The position numbers and the translations under genes are program-made. Below are positions 18,737 to 26,972 of a DNA stretch of 64,000 nt, one piece after another. Positions within the stretch are counted from its first letter, which is position 1. Each line of letters begins with the position of its first letter. The stretch lies in contig NZ_CP011454.1 in the NCBI RefSeq assembly GCF_000695095.2, positions 1,364,001 to 1,428,000 of the forward strand, in the 5' to 3' direction. The DNA is from Gemmatimonas phototrophica (GTDB lineage Bacteria > Gemmatimonadota > Gemmatimonadetes > Gemmatimonadales > Gemmatimonadaceae). A model generated the notes under the pieces. It worked only from the letters and a program-made list of their open reading frames with translations, made no database searches and had not been told where the DNA came from.

Positions 18737-19293
18737 TGTCGATCCGTCTGCTGGTGGACCAGGCCGCCACTGGTGACCCGGCCGCTGCTGGCGCGCTGTT
18801 TTCAGCCTTGTATCACGAACTGCGTGTGATCGCGGAGAAACATCTTCGCGGGCAGCGCGACGGCGTCTCTCTGGGTACCACGTCGCTGCTGCACGAGGCC
18901 TATCTCAACATGCGTGATCGTGAGGCGGGGCAGTTTCCGGACCGGGCCCGTTTCCTGGCGTACGCCTCCCGCGCGATGCGGGGGTTGGTGATTGACTACG
19001 TGCGGAACCGTCAGGCCAAGAAGCGCGGCGGGGAGTTTCAGCTCATCACCATGGACGATGGGCAGATCCCGGGAGATCAATCCGAAGTGCAGTCATTGGA
19101 GTCGCTGTCAGAAGCACTGGATGTGTTGTCGTCGGTGGATGCCATGCTCGCGGAATTGGTGGACCTGCATTTCTTTGGCGGGTTTTCCTTCATGGAGATT
19201 GCTCATCTCCGCAACGTGTCGGAGCGCACTGTCCAGCGTGACTGGCGAAAGGCTCGCCTGCTGCTGCACCACCATTTGCAGCAGGACAGCTAA
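18736..19293 (+). CDS. ECF-type RNA polymerase sigma factor (TIGR02999-like)
   Basis: A 185-residue sigma factor with region 2 (LFSALYHELRVIAEKHLR, LLHEAYLNM, FLAYASRAMRGLVIDYVRNRQAKKRGG) and region 4 (ELVDLHFFGGFSFMEIAHLRNVSERTVQRDWRKARLLL). The RDW in the region 4 helix is typical of the TIGR02999/Sigma70_ECF group, which lacks classical anti-sigma factors and is commonly encoded next to Ser/Thr kinases. The ATG overlaps the kinase stop (TGATG). Here the kinase comes first, whereas the sigma gene often precedes it. The target promoters are not evident in the window. Confidence 0.93.
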   Translation: MSIRLLVDQAATGDPAAAGALFSALYHELRVIAEKHLRGQRDGVSLGTTSLLHEAYLNMRDREAGQFPDRARFLAYASRAMRGLVIDYVRNRQAKKRGGEFQLITMDDGQIPGDQSEVQSLESLSEALDVLSSVDAMLAELVDLHFFGGFSFMEIAHLRNVSERTVQRDWRKARLLLHHHLQQDS

Positions 19294-19301
19294 ACGCACG
19301 T

Positions 19302-20558
19302 TTACCGTGCAGCGCCAACGCGCTGTCCACCAATCCACACCGAGTGCTGCCGCCGGATATTCGCAATGCGTGCGAGTGGCGAGGCCTCCAGCACCACAAA
19401 GTCGGCCCACTTTCCGGTCTCAAGCGTGCCGACTTCCCGGTCGATCTGCATGCACTTGGCCGCGTCGCGCGTGGCGGCGCTGATCGCCTGCGCGGGCGTG
19501 AGTCCGGCGTCCACCATCATCTCCAGTTCCATCAGTTCGAAATAGCCCTGGAAGCGACCAAGCGGGCCGGTGTCTGTTCCCATGGCAATGGGCACCCCAG
19601 CGTCATGCAACGTCTTGAGATTCTTCGTGGCTACTGGCAGTTGGGCTTTGTAGCGCTGCGCGCTGGCGCTCGTGCGCGTGGCTTCCTGACGAGCCGGCTG
19701 CGTGACCGTCGTCATCCAGGCGCGATTGGCGTGCGCCAGAAACTGGGAGTCGGCAAAGAACGCCGGTGTGCTTTCGTACACATACGTGGAGACTTCCCGC
19801 ATCAAGGTGGGGGAGTAACACACCGTGCTCGCGGACAGCGCCTTCACAAACGACGCATCGACCGGCTGATCGCGTACGCTGTGGGCAATGAAATCGGCGC
19901 CGGCGGCCAGCAACGCCTTGGCGTCGTTGAGGTAGTACAGATGCACTGCGACCCGCTTGCCGCGGGCATGCGCTTCCTGAATGACCGCCGTATACACGTC
20001 GGGCGACATCTTCGGTGTGGTGCCAAGATTGTCGTCCACCCGAATCTTGACAATGTCTACGCCCTGTGCGACCACGGCCGCCACCTGCGCGCGTGCCTCG
20101 CTCACGCTGGAGGGATTGAGCACCGGCCCCGCCACAAAGACTCGCGCGTGCGGAGGTGAGACGGTGCGTTGCGCTTCTCTCGCCGCAAATACGTCCGCGG
20201 ACTCATCGCCGAGGGAGTACACGGTGGTCACACCATACGCCGCATAGGTGGCGAGATTGGCGACCGAGGACGCGTGCCCATGCGCATTGATGATCCCCGG
20301 CATGATCACTTTCCCGGCCAGTGAGATACGCTCGGCGTTCGCTGGAGCGGTCACCTGCGACGCAGGCCCGACCGCGGTAATGCGCCCGTCGGTCACGACG
20401 ATGGTGGCGTTCTGCTGCGGCGCCTTGCCGGTGCCATCAATGATGGTCGCTCCGGTAAAGACGCGGGTGCCTGCCGCCGGCTGCGCGAGGAGCGGGCAGG
20501 GAAGTGACAGGATGCCCGTGAGGAATGCCGTGAGAACTGTCTGGTGATGGAGCCGCAT
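19302..20558 (-). CDS. Secreted amidohydrolase-family protein
   Basis: A 418-residue metal-dependent hydrolase with a signal peptide (MRLHHQTVLTAFLTGILSLPCPLLAQ). Seen: composite beta-domain start TGATIIDGTGKAPQQNATIVV, metal site GIINAHGHAS (HxH), Lys-containing strand VDIVKIRVDD, H in RVAVHLYYL and IAHSV, and GTDTG metal-binding Asp. The order is that of imidazolonepropionase/prolidase-like amidohydrolases. ATG 20558 has AGGA upstream and a clean signal; a GTG at 20579 is possible. The substrate is unknown, perhaps cyclic amides or N-acylated peptides. It is the last of four closely spaced minus-strand genes (22959-19302). Confidence 0.88.
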   Translation of the reverse strand: MRLHHQTVLTAFLTGILSLPCPLLAQPAAGTRVFTGATIIDGTGKAPQQNATIVVTDGRITAVGPASQVTAPANAERISLAGKVIMPGIINAHGHASSVANLATYAAYGVTTVYSLGDESADVFAAREAQRTVSPPHARVFVAGPVLNPSSVSEARAQVAAVVAQGVDIVKIRVDDNLGTTPKMSPDVYTAVIQEAHARGKRVAVHLYYLNDAKALLAAGADFIAHSVRDQPVDASFVKALSASTVCYSPTLMREVSTYVYESTPAFFADSQFLAHANRAWMTTVTQPARQEATRTSASAQRYKAQLPVATKNLKTLHDAGVPIAMGTDTGPLGRFQGYFELMELEMMVDAGLTPAQAISAATRDAAKCMQIDREVGTLETGKWADFVVLEASPLARIANIRRQHSVWIGGQRVGAAR

Positions 20559-20588
20559 ATGTATCCTGGGTCTGTGCACAGAGTGAGG

Positions 20589-21740
20589 CTACCAGCGAAA
20601 GCGCGTGATGGCACCGGCTCGTGGGGCCGTCCACCGATTTCCGACAAACGGCGCCAGTCGCGCCACCAATTCAGAGGCGCGAATACCCCGCACGACCCGT
20701 TCTGCAGCGTCCGACGAGCGAAAGAAGTCGTCCCAGTGTCCGAGGATCACGTGTACCGGGGCGAGATGCGCGAGCAGAATATCGGGGTACTTCGCCGGCT
20801 GATCAAAATTGGCCGCGGTAATCATTGCGATTGTCTGATGAGCCGGTGGCATGGTGGCGATCACCTCGCCGGTGCGGCGCTGAACATCGGCATTGGCGGC
20901 GGCGTCATGAAACACCAGGCGAAAGGCCACGCTGCTGTCCGCCGCGAGAATATCGATCACGTAGCCATACACGGCGCCCATCTTCCAGCCATGCACGGTC
21001 CGCGGGAGCGTGCGTCGCGGCGTGCGCTGATGGCCGGGCGAAATGGTGATCGTGCCGATGTTTGGTGCGTGCGCCCATTGGATGGCGCGGAGGCGGACGG
21101 CGGAGCCCACGGCATACGACGTGCCCGGGCGGTTGGCATCACGCCCAGCCGTGCTGTCCACGATGACTCGCCGAGTGCGAAGCGCAGATACCGGCGCCAG
21201 CAGATTGGCCACCGTTTCGCTGCCGTACACGCGGGCGTTTGGCAATCGCGACACGAGCGGTGGGATGTCCATGAGATGGTCGTAGTGACCATGCCCCACC
21301 ACAACTGCTGCCACCCGCGACAGCCGGTCGGCGTTGGCGGCGGGCATCGCCTGCAGCCGGCGCGTGATGGTGGCGGTATCTGGTTGTGTGCCGAAGAACA
21401 GATCCCCGAACATCATCCACGGCACCGAGGGATTGCTGAAGAGGGGGGCCGTGAGCACCAGCTGCGTGGTATCGCGCCATGGTACCACCAGAAACCCGGC
21501 GACCCCCATGGCGACCACATCGACCGAGTCCGTGCAGGTTGGTGTGCAATTGCCCACCACCTGAATGGCCCCCGGTGCGGTTGGATGCAGATCTGCGGGA
21601 TCACCCGTTTGCAGGAAGCGGCAGGATGCCAACAGGAGCGCGGCCAGCATCCACCACAGGCGATGATGGCCACGGTGGCGGAACTGTTGACCGGAAGCTC
21701 GGGCGGGCCCCGCAGAATGTCGGGTGTTGATCACCCGCAT
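20589..21740 (-). CDS. Metallo-beta-lactamase-fold lipoprotein (UlaG/NAPE-PLD-like)
   Basis: A 383-residue MBL-fold hydrolase. The N-terminus has basic residues, a hydrophobic run and LLASC, a lipobox. The metal motif is HGHYDHL (HxHxDH), with further ligands likely in FHDAAAN and VILGHWDDF. This resembles the UlaG/NAPE-phospholipase D branch, which cleaves lactones or phosphodiesters. The first ATG (21740) leaves about 30 residues before the hydrophobic core, long for a lipoprotein, so the true start may be further in. It is followed after 30 bp by the amidohydrolase gene. Confidence 0.82.
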   Translation of the reverse strand: MRVINTRHSAGPARASGQQFRHRGHHRLWWMLAALLLASCRFLQTGDPADLHPTAPGAIQVVGNCTPTCTDSVDVVAMGVAGFLVVPWRDTTQLVLTAPLFSNPSVPWMMFGDLFFGTQPDTATITRRLQAMPAANADRLSRVAAVVVGHGHYDHLMDIPPLVSRLPNARVYGSETVANLLAPVSALRTRRVIVDSTAGRDANRPGTSYAVGSAVRLRAIQWAHAPNIGTITISPGHQRTPRRTLPRTVHGWKMGAVYGYVIDILAADSSVAFRLVFHDAAANADVQRRTGEVIATMPPAHQTIAMITAANFDQPAKYPDILLAHLAPVHVILGHWDDFFRSSDAAERVVRGIRASELVARLAPFVGNRWTAPRAGAITRFRW

Positions 21741-21766
21741 ACGTTACCGGACGATCGCGCGCGTGG

Positions 21767-22210
21767 TCAGGGGAGCGGCTTGAGCGACACCCACGCACGA
21801 TATCGCGCGGCGGGGATGGGCGCGCCGGGAACTTCCAGCGTTGGCGTCAGCGAATCGAACACCACCCGCACACGATCAATGAGCGTATCCCGTGGCGCCG
21901 TGTTCAGCTGCAGCACAAACGGGACCGTGGCGCCACGTCCAAAGCGATAGCCAAAGCGCACGGTGGCATCGCCCTCCCACACGCATTTCACACGGGTTGG
22001 ACAGCGCGAGTCACTCAATACCTCGAGGAACGAAACGAAAAACACGCCGTTCCCCGCCGGGCTGACCTCGTCACCGGCCGCCAGTCCGCCAGCGGGAGAG
22101 TCGGGCGGCGCGGCCGGTGAAGCGCAGGCGCCGAAGAGCACCACGGCGGCGGCCGTGGCCGCACGCCGCGCATGCAATCGGCACAGCGCCGGGACGGGGA
22201 AGGAGATCAT
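21767..22210 (-). CDS. Small lipoprotein of unknown function
   Basis: A 147-residue exported protein. The hydrophobic run ends in VVLFGACAS, a lipobox. The mature part is beta-rich: GDEVSPAGNGVFFVSFLEVLSDSRCPTRVKCVWEGDATVRFGYRFG, then a second beta stretch ending PAARYRAWVSLKPLP. The pair of cysteines in SRCPTRVKC probably forms a disulfide. Similar small lipoproteins with a DSRCP...CVWEG motif occur beside other secreted proteins, but no function is assigned. ATG 22210 is chosen over 22246 because the signal starts there. Confidence 0.72.
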   Translation of the reverse strand: MISFPVPALCRLHARRAATAAAVVLFGACASPAAPPDSPAGGLAAGDEVSPAGNGVFFVSFLEVLSDSRCPTRVKCVWEGDATVRFGYRFGRGATVPFVLQLNTAPRDTLIDRVRVVFDSLTPTLEVPGAPIPAARYRAWVSLKPLP

Positions 22211-22275
22211 ATCTCGAGTGTACCCCGCCCACGGCGCGTCCGTCACAACGCGTTTACCGGTCTGGCGCTACCTGC

Positions 22276-22959
22276 TTACGGGGTAATCCGCATGGCCAGA
22301 TGTTCGCCCTTCTGAATACGGAGGGCCTGGGTGGCCAGGTCCAATCCGCCAGCCGGTCGGGCAAACACCCGAATGCTGTTGTCGCTGCGAATGATGGCCA
22401 CCGGGAAACGCAGATTCACCTGCGAACCTGGGGCCACGTCCCCCAAGCGCACCGAGAAATTCCCCTGTTCGGCGAATACCGTGACGGCCTTGGACCGCTC
22501 ATTCGCCACGGTCAGTGTCGTGCTGGCCAACTCGTCCTTTGACAGCGAGATGCCGAGGCTGTCGCAGTTGGCCAGCCCTTCCTTGGGAGGGATGAGCATA
22601 CCGAGTCGGTTGGTGCCGCCCAGAGGCAGCGAAATGGTGCTGAAATCTCCGGACTCGCCGTCGGCGCGGGCGAACACCTGCACCGATCGCTGTCCGCGCA
22701 CGGCCCAGGCAGGCAACGTGAGCGTGCCCGTCTTTCCTGCTGGGACGACGCCAATCCGGCGGTCAAAGGCTCCGGATTCAATGAAGACGGTCACCGCACT
22801 GGCGCGGTCGTTCTGCACGGTCAGCAGGTTCGTGGTATCCCCGGTAACCCGTGTGGTGGGGAGTCGGGTAGGCGGCTGGGTGCCCTGCCCTTGAACCGTG
22901 GAGGCACCGGCACAGGTAAGTACGGCCACACCAATGATGACGATCGGGAGCAGGCGCAT
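22276..22959 (-). CDS. Secreted protein with two tandem copies of one beta domain
   Basis: A 227-residue protein with signal peptide MRLLPIVIIGVAVLTCAGAS. Two ~65-residue repeats follow. The first runs NLLTVQNDRASAVTVFIESG...GVVPAGKTGTLTLP...RSVQVFARADG; the second runs TLTVANERSKAVTVFAEQG...GDVAPGSQVNLRFP...NSIRVFARPAG. Identical positions are spread over the whole unit, so this is an internal duplication. The domain is not recognised; its strand pattern resembles immunoglobulin-like or transthyretin-like modules. It is the first gene of the minus-strand run ending at 19302. Confidence 0.78.
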   Translation of the reverse strand: MRLLPIVIIGVAVLTCAGASTVQGQGTQPPTRLPTTRVTGDTTNLLTVQNDRASAVTVFIESGAFDRRIGVVPAGKTGTLTLPAWAVRGQRSVQVFARADGESGDFSTISLPLGGTNRLGMLIPPKEGLANCDSLGISLSKDELASTTLTVANERSKAVTVFAEQGNFSVRLGDVAPGSQVNLRFPVAIIRSDNSIRVFARPAGGLDLATQALRIQKGEHLAMRITP

Positions 22960-23309
22960 GGATGGATCCTCTCGAAAAGTCGCGGCGGTATCGCGATGAG
23001 CACCGCTGCCATGGCGGCGCGGTCAATGCAAACGTGCGTCGTCCGGTCCCTCGGGGGCGTAGGGCAAAGCCTCCTCTCGGCGCCCGGTTACCTGACGGGG
23101 ATGTGGGAAATCGCCCCGCCCCACCTGTCGCCACCGACCGGACAGGCGCCTTCGTCCGTTTCAGATCTGGGAAATCGAAACGAACCACCCCTCAGTTCGT
23201 ACGGGATATCATCGCTCACATCCCGATCCGTTTGGCGCTATGCTCCCTGTCTCTGCTGGGGCCGGTTCTGCCGACGTCGCAGTTTTCCCTCCCTTTCCAT
23301 CTCACCGAC
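22960..23309. other. 350-bp divergent intergenic region
   Basis: It holds the starts of two divergent exported-protein genes. A 10-bp direct repeat, TGGGAAATCG, occurs at 23104-23113 and 23168-23177. The frame upstream of 23310 is open but has no protein-like composition. No clear promoter or terminator is visible. Confidence 0.4.
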
Positions 23310-25280
23310 ATGCACGCTTTCCGATCGCGCGCGTTCCCGTTGCTGGCGTTGGCAACGGCCACGTTTGCCGCTTGCGCTCCTGCCCGCAAACCCGATACGG
23401 CCCCGTCACCGGCCACCGATCCTCGCAACGCGCTCAAGGCCGGTCTGTTTGATGCTGGTGAAGCGGTGTCGAACATGCGGGTGTTGGCCCGCGCGCAGTC
23501 GCCCAAGGGTTTTCTTGGCGAGACGAACTCCGACCTCGCGTTCACGGGCAACTACGTCATTCAGGGCAACTACAACGGCCCGGTCGTGTGGGACATCAGC
23601 AACCCGTCCAGCCCGCAGCTGGTGGTGGCTTACGAGTGCCCGGCGTCGCAGAACGACGTGTCGGTGTACAAGAATCTGATGTTCATGTCGGCGGAAGCGC
23701 TCAACGGGCGTATCGACTGCAAGCCAGGGGGCAACTCCCAGGCGGTGAGCAAGGAGCGCCTGCGCGGCGTGCGTGTCTTCGATATCAGCAATATCCGTGA
23801 GCCCAAGCTCGTGGCCAATGTGCAGACCTGCCGTGGGTCGCATACGCACACGGTGCTGGAAGATCCGAAGGACAAGGAGAACGTGTACATCTATGTCTCC
23901 GGCTCCTCGGGCATTCGTCCGGCGGGAGAATTGCCCGAGTGCAGCAACGCGGCCAGCAGTGATCCCAATTCGTCGCGTCTGCGCATCGAGATCATCAAGG
24001 TGCCGCTCGCTGATCCGAGCAAGGCGGCGGTGGTGAACCGCGCGAACATCTTCGCTGGGCTGCAATCGCCCGCCGGGCATGGCGAATCGCCGGCCGACAA
24101 GGCGGAAATTGCCGCGGCCAAGGCGAAGGGCGCGTTTACGGCGTTCATCCCCATCATGTCGCAGGAAATCGTGTTGCCGCCGCAAATGACCAAGCCGATC
24201 ATTGACAGCATCATGAAGGCGCGTGGTGCCACGGCGCCCAACGCGGCTGACTCGGCGGCGGCGCGTCCGGTCGTGGACGGTGTGGTCAAACGCATGCTGG
24301 CCGCGCAGGGTGCCGATAAAGCACCGCCGGCGCGTGCGGCGAATGCCCCGATCAGCGAAGGAACGCAGTGTCACGACATCACGGTGTATCCGGCGCTTGG
24401 TCTGGCGGGTGGTGCCTGTGAAGGACACGGCCTGCTGCTCGATATCAGCAACCCCGTGAATCCCACGCGTCTTGATGCCGTGGCCGACTCGAACTTTGCC
24501 TACTGGCACTCGGCCACGTTCAACAATGACGGCACGCAGATTCTGTTCAGCGACGAATGGGGCGGCGGTGGCGCTCCGAAGTGCCGTCCGCTCGACAAGC
24601 CGGAATGGGGAGCGAACGCCATCTTCGAGATCGTGAACAAGAAGATGGTGTTCAAGAGCTACTACAAGATTCCCACGTACCAGACGTCGAACGAAAACTG
24701 CGTGGCGCACAACGGCTCGCTCATCCCGATTCCGGGGCGCGACGTGATGGTGCAGGCGTGGTATCAGGGCGGCATCTCGGTGTTTGATTGGACGGACGCG
24801 GCCAACCCGAAGGAAATCGCCAGCTTTGACCGCGGCCCGGTTGACGGTACGCGCATGGAGATGGGCGGCTCGTGGTCGGTGTACTGGTACAACGGCCACA
24901 TCGTCAGCTCGGAAATCGCGCGTGGCATGGACGTGGCCGAACTTACGCCCAGCGAGTTCATCTCCCAGAACGAAATCGATGCGGCGAAGACGGTGAAGTG
25001 GGACCAGCTCAACGCACAGGGACAGCCGAAGATTTCGTGGCCGCCCAGCTTTGCGCTGGCCAAGGCGTTCACCGATCAGCTGGAGCGCAAGCAGTGCGCG
25101 TCGGGCGTGGTGGGTACGCTGCGCTCGCAGATTGCCGCGGCCGAAAAGGCGAGTGGCGCGGCCCGTAACACGGCCTTGCAGGCAGCGGTGAGCGCGGCCG
25201 AAGGTGCCCGTGGCTGTGATGGCAAGAAGACGGATCTGCTCAAGAAGGCGTTGCAGGATTTGCAGGCGCCGGCCATGTAA
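23310..25280 (+). CDS. LVIVD-repeat propeller lipoprotein
   Basis: A 656-residue exported lipoprotein (signal ending TFAACAPA). The body carries LVIVD-type propeller repeats, for example GPVVWDISNPSSPQLVVAYE, GVRVFDISNIREPKLVANV, GLLLDISNPVNPTRLDAV and GISVFDWTDAANPKEIASF. Conserved His/Trp segments (GSHTHTVLED, CHDITVYP, YWHSATFNNDG, ENCVAHNGSLIP) suggest metal or ligand contacts in the propeller. The C-terminal ~90 residues are helical with two cysteines. ATG 23310 is chosen over earlier in-frame codons because it begins the signal peptide. Role unknown; such proteins are frequent as surface or periplasmic propellers. A very long hairpin follows its stop. Confidence 0.85.
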   Translation: MHAFRSRAFPLLALATATFAACAPARKPDTAPSPATDPRNALKAGLFDAGEAVSNMRVLARAQSPKGFLGETNSDLAFTGNYVIQGNYNGPVVWDISNPSSPQLVVAYECPASQNDVSVYKNLMFMSAEALNGRIDCKPGGNSQAVSKERLRGVRVFDISNIREPKLVANVQTCRGSHTHTVLEDPKDKENVYIYVSGSSGIRPAGELPECSNAASSDPNSSRLRIEIIKVPLADPSKAAVVNRANIFAGLQSPAGHGESPADKAEIAAAKAKGAFTAFIPIMSQEIVLPPQMTKPIIDSIMKARGATAPNAADSAAARPVVDGVVKRMLAAQGADKAPPARAANAPISEGTQCHDITVYPALGLAGGACEGHGLLLDISNPVNPTRLDAVADSNFAYWHSATFNNDGTQILFSDEWGGGGAPKCRPLDKPEWGANAIFEIVNKKMVFKSYYKIPTYQTSNENCVAHNGSLIPIPGRDVMVQAWYQGGISVFDWTDAANPKEIASFDRGPVDGTRMEMGGSWSVYWYNGHIVSSEIARGMDVAELTPSEFISQNEIDAAKTVKWDQLNAQGQPKISWPPSFALAKAFTDQLERKQCASGVVGTLRSQIAAAEKASGAARNTALQAAVSAAEGARGCDGKKTDLLKKALQDLQAPAM

Positions 25281-25300
25281 ACGCGGTCTGTTGGCGTTGT

Positions 25301-25392
25301 GCCGCCGGGCCAGGGTACGGATGGACGAGCCACTTCGGGGCGCTTTGGCGCCCCTGCCAGATGCTCGTCCATCCGCACCCTGGCCCGGCGGC
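25301..25392. terminator. 92-nt nested hairpin after the LVIVD gene
   Basis: Outer arms 25301-25330 and 25363-25392 pair at 29 of 30 positions. Inside the loop, GGGGCGC (25337-25343) pairs with GCGCCCC (25348-25354) around TTTG. No T-run follows, so it is not a standard intrinsic terminator, but its place between a stop codon and the next gene suggests transcription termination or mRNA 3'-end protection. Confidence 0.6.
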
Positions 25393-25444
25393 ACTTCATG
25401 CATCTGATACTTGTCATGGTCGGCCCCCGGCGTTGATTGGAGGC

Positions 25445-26971
25445 ATGACACAGAACATCTCGCGACGTGCATTCATGCGTGGGGCTGCCGCCGCCTCGTT
25501 GGTGCCGGTGCTGGGCACGGCAGGGTTGGTAGGGGCGCAGCCCCCGTCTCCCGAGGGTGCCCGCCTTGCGCGTCGCTTGAAGACGCGAGACTTCGTGGTG
25601 GAGGCGTCGTACGGGTTGCTGTGGCGTAATGGTCGCCCTGAGGTGGTGCCCGATGTCTTTGTGCGGGTACGTGGCAATGACATTGTGGAGGTGGGTACCG
25701 GCCGCGCGCGGGGTACGATGGAGCGCATCAATGCGGAGGGGCAGCTGCTGTTGCCGGGGTTCATTTCGGGGCACACGCATGCGGCGTCGGGAAGTCCCAC
25801 GCGCGGGCTTATTGAAAGCGGGCGTTCCTATCAGCGCCCCATTGAGCTGGTGGAGCAGCTCCCCGAGGACCAATTGGATGCACTCACGGCGTACAACATC
25901 GCCGAGCTGGTACGCTCTGGCTGTACGAGTCATGTGGAGATGAGCCTCAGCCTGCGTCAGGCCCAGAGCTACGTGCGCGTGGCGCGCCAATGGCATGTGC
26001 GCGGCTTTCCGGGGGGCATGGTACCGGGGACGGCGCGTCTGTTTCCCATCTGGCGTCGCAGTAACGACGCGATCCTTGCCGAAAGCGTCTCGGCAACGCT
26101 GGCCGAGATTGATGCGAATCGTGTGTATGCCCTGAGCATTCGTGGTGCGGAGGACGGCCTCATCATGCCCATGATGACGCCGCACGCGGCGGATACACAC
26201 ACGCCGGAAACGATGCGAGCGGTTGTTGCCGCCGCCAGGGAACTCGGGACGGGCATTCACACCCATCTGGCGCAGGGCAGTGGTGAGGTGCGTACGGTGC
26301 AACGGGCGCATGGCGTCTCGCCCGCACAGTGGTTAGCGACGCTGGGCGCGTTTGATGGGCCGTTTTTTGGGGCCCACATGACCGCGGCCACGGCCGACGA
26401 CTGGTCGCTGCTGCAGCAGCGTGGCGGTGTGTACGTACACTGTCCGTCGGGTGGCGGCGCCGGCAATTCAAGCGGATCGCAGCCGTATCCGGAAGCGCTG
26501 GCGGCCGGTGCCGCGACGAACGTGGGCATTGATACGCACTCCAATGACTACGTGGAGAACCTCAAGCTGGCCGTGATTTGCGGGCGTGCGCGGGCGCGGC
26601 TGGTGAACCAGCTCTCGGGCACAAAGCTCCCTCTGCCGAGCGTCATGCAAGCGGTGGCGGGCGCCACGCATGGCGCGGCCGATGGTTTGCGCCGACCCGA
26701 TCTCGGGCGCATTGCCGTGGGGGCCAAGGCCGATCTCTGCACCATCGAGGTAGGCGGTCTGCTGGTGGGCAGTGGCGCTGCGGGTCCCGAACCACTGCAC
26801 AATCTGCTGTACGCGAATGGGCACAGCGTGCGCCATGTCTTCACGCAGGGCTATGCGCAGGTGCTGCACGGGCAGTTGGTGGTGGCCGATGAGCAGCAGT
26901 TGCTGCGTGACGGGGGCAAGGTGGTCCAAACGATTTGGGCGCAATTGCGCGCCGAAGGCTGGTTTTCCTGA
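25445..26971 (+). CDS. Tat-exported amidohydrolase-family enzyme
   Basis: A 508-residue metal hydrolase of the deaminase-like amidohydrolase group (AtzA/TrzN, SsnA). The signal MTQNISRRAFMRGAAAASL is twin-arginine. Seen: LLLPGFISGHTHAASG (HxH metal site), SHVEMSLSL, IHTHLAQGSGEVRTV, the AHMTAATADD His, HCPSGGG and GIDTHSND metal-binding Asp, then the C-terminal GRIAVGAKADLCTIE that completes the small beta domain. This group removes amino groups or halogens from heterocycles. Export is unusual for it. An alpha/beta hydrolase gene follows one base after its stop, so the two may act on the same compound. Confidence 0.9.
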   Translation: MTQNISRRAFMRGAAAASLVPVLGTAGLVGAQPPSPEGARLARRLKTRDFVVEASYGLLWRNGRPEVVPDVFVRVRGNDIVEVGTGRARGTMERINAEGQLLLPGFISGHTHAASGSPTRGLIESGRSYQRPIELVEQLPEDQLDALTAYNIAELVRSGCTSHVEMSLSLRQAQSYVRVARQWHVRGFPGGMVPGTARLFPIWRRSNDAILAESVSATLAEIDANRVYALSIRGAEDGLIMPMMTPHAADTHTPETMRAVVAAARELGTGIHTHLAQGSGEVRTVQRAHGVSPAQWLATLGAFDGPFFGAHMTAATADDWSLLQQRGGVYVHCPSGGGAGNSSGSQPYPEALAAGAATNVGIDTHSNDYVENLKLAVICGRARARLVNQLSGTKLPLPSVMQAVAGATHGAADGLRRPDLGRIAVGAKADLCTIEVGGLLVGSGAAGPEPLHNLLYANGHSVRHVFTQGYAQVLHGQLVVADEQQLLRDGGKVVQTIWAQLRAEGWFS

Positions 26972-26972
26972 C

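Noticed and set aside
20544-21950. 468-residue open frame opposite the MBL-fold gene
   Set aside because: His/Gly/Arg-rich shadow of a gene with a clear HxHxDH site.
23406-25472. 688-residue open frame antisense to the LVIVD gene
   Set aside because: Arg/His-rich translation without family similarity; a product of GC-rich codon bias opposite a clear gene.
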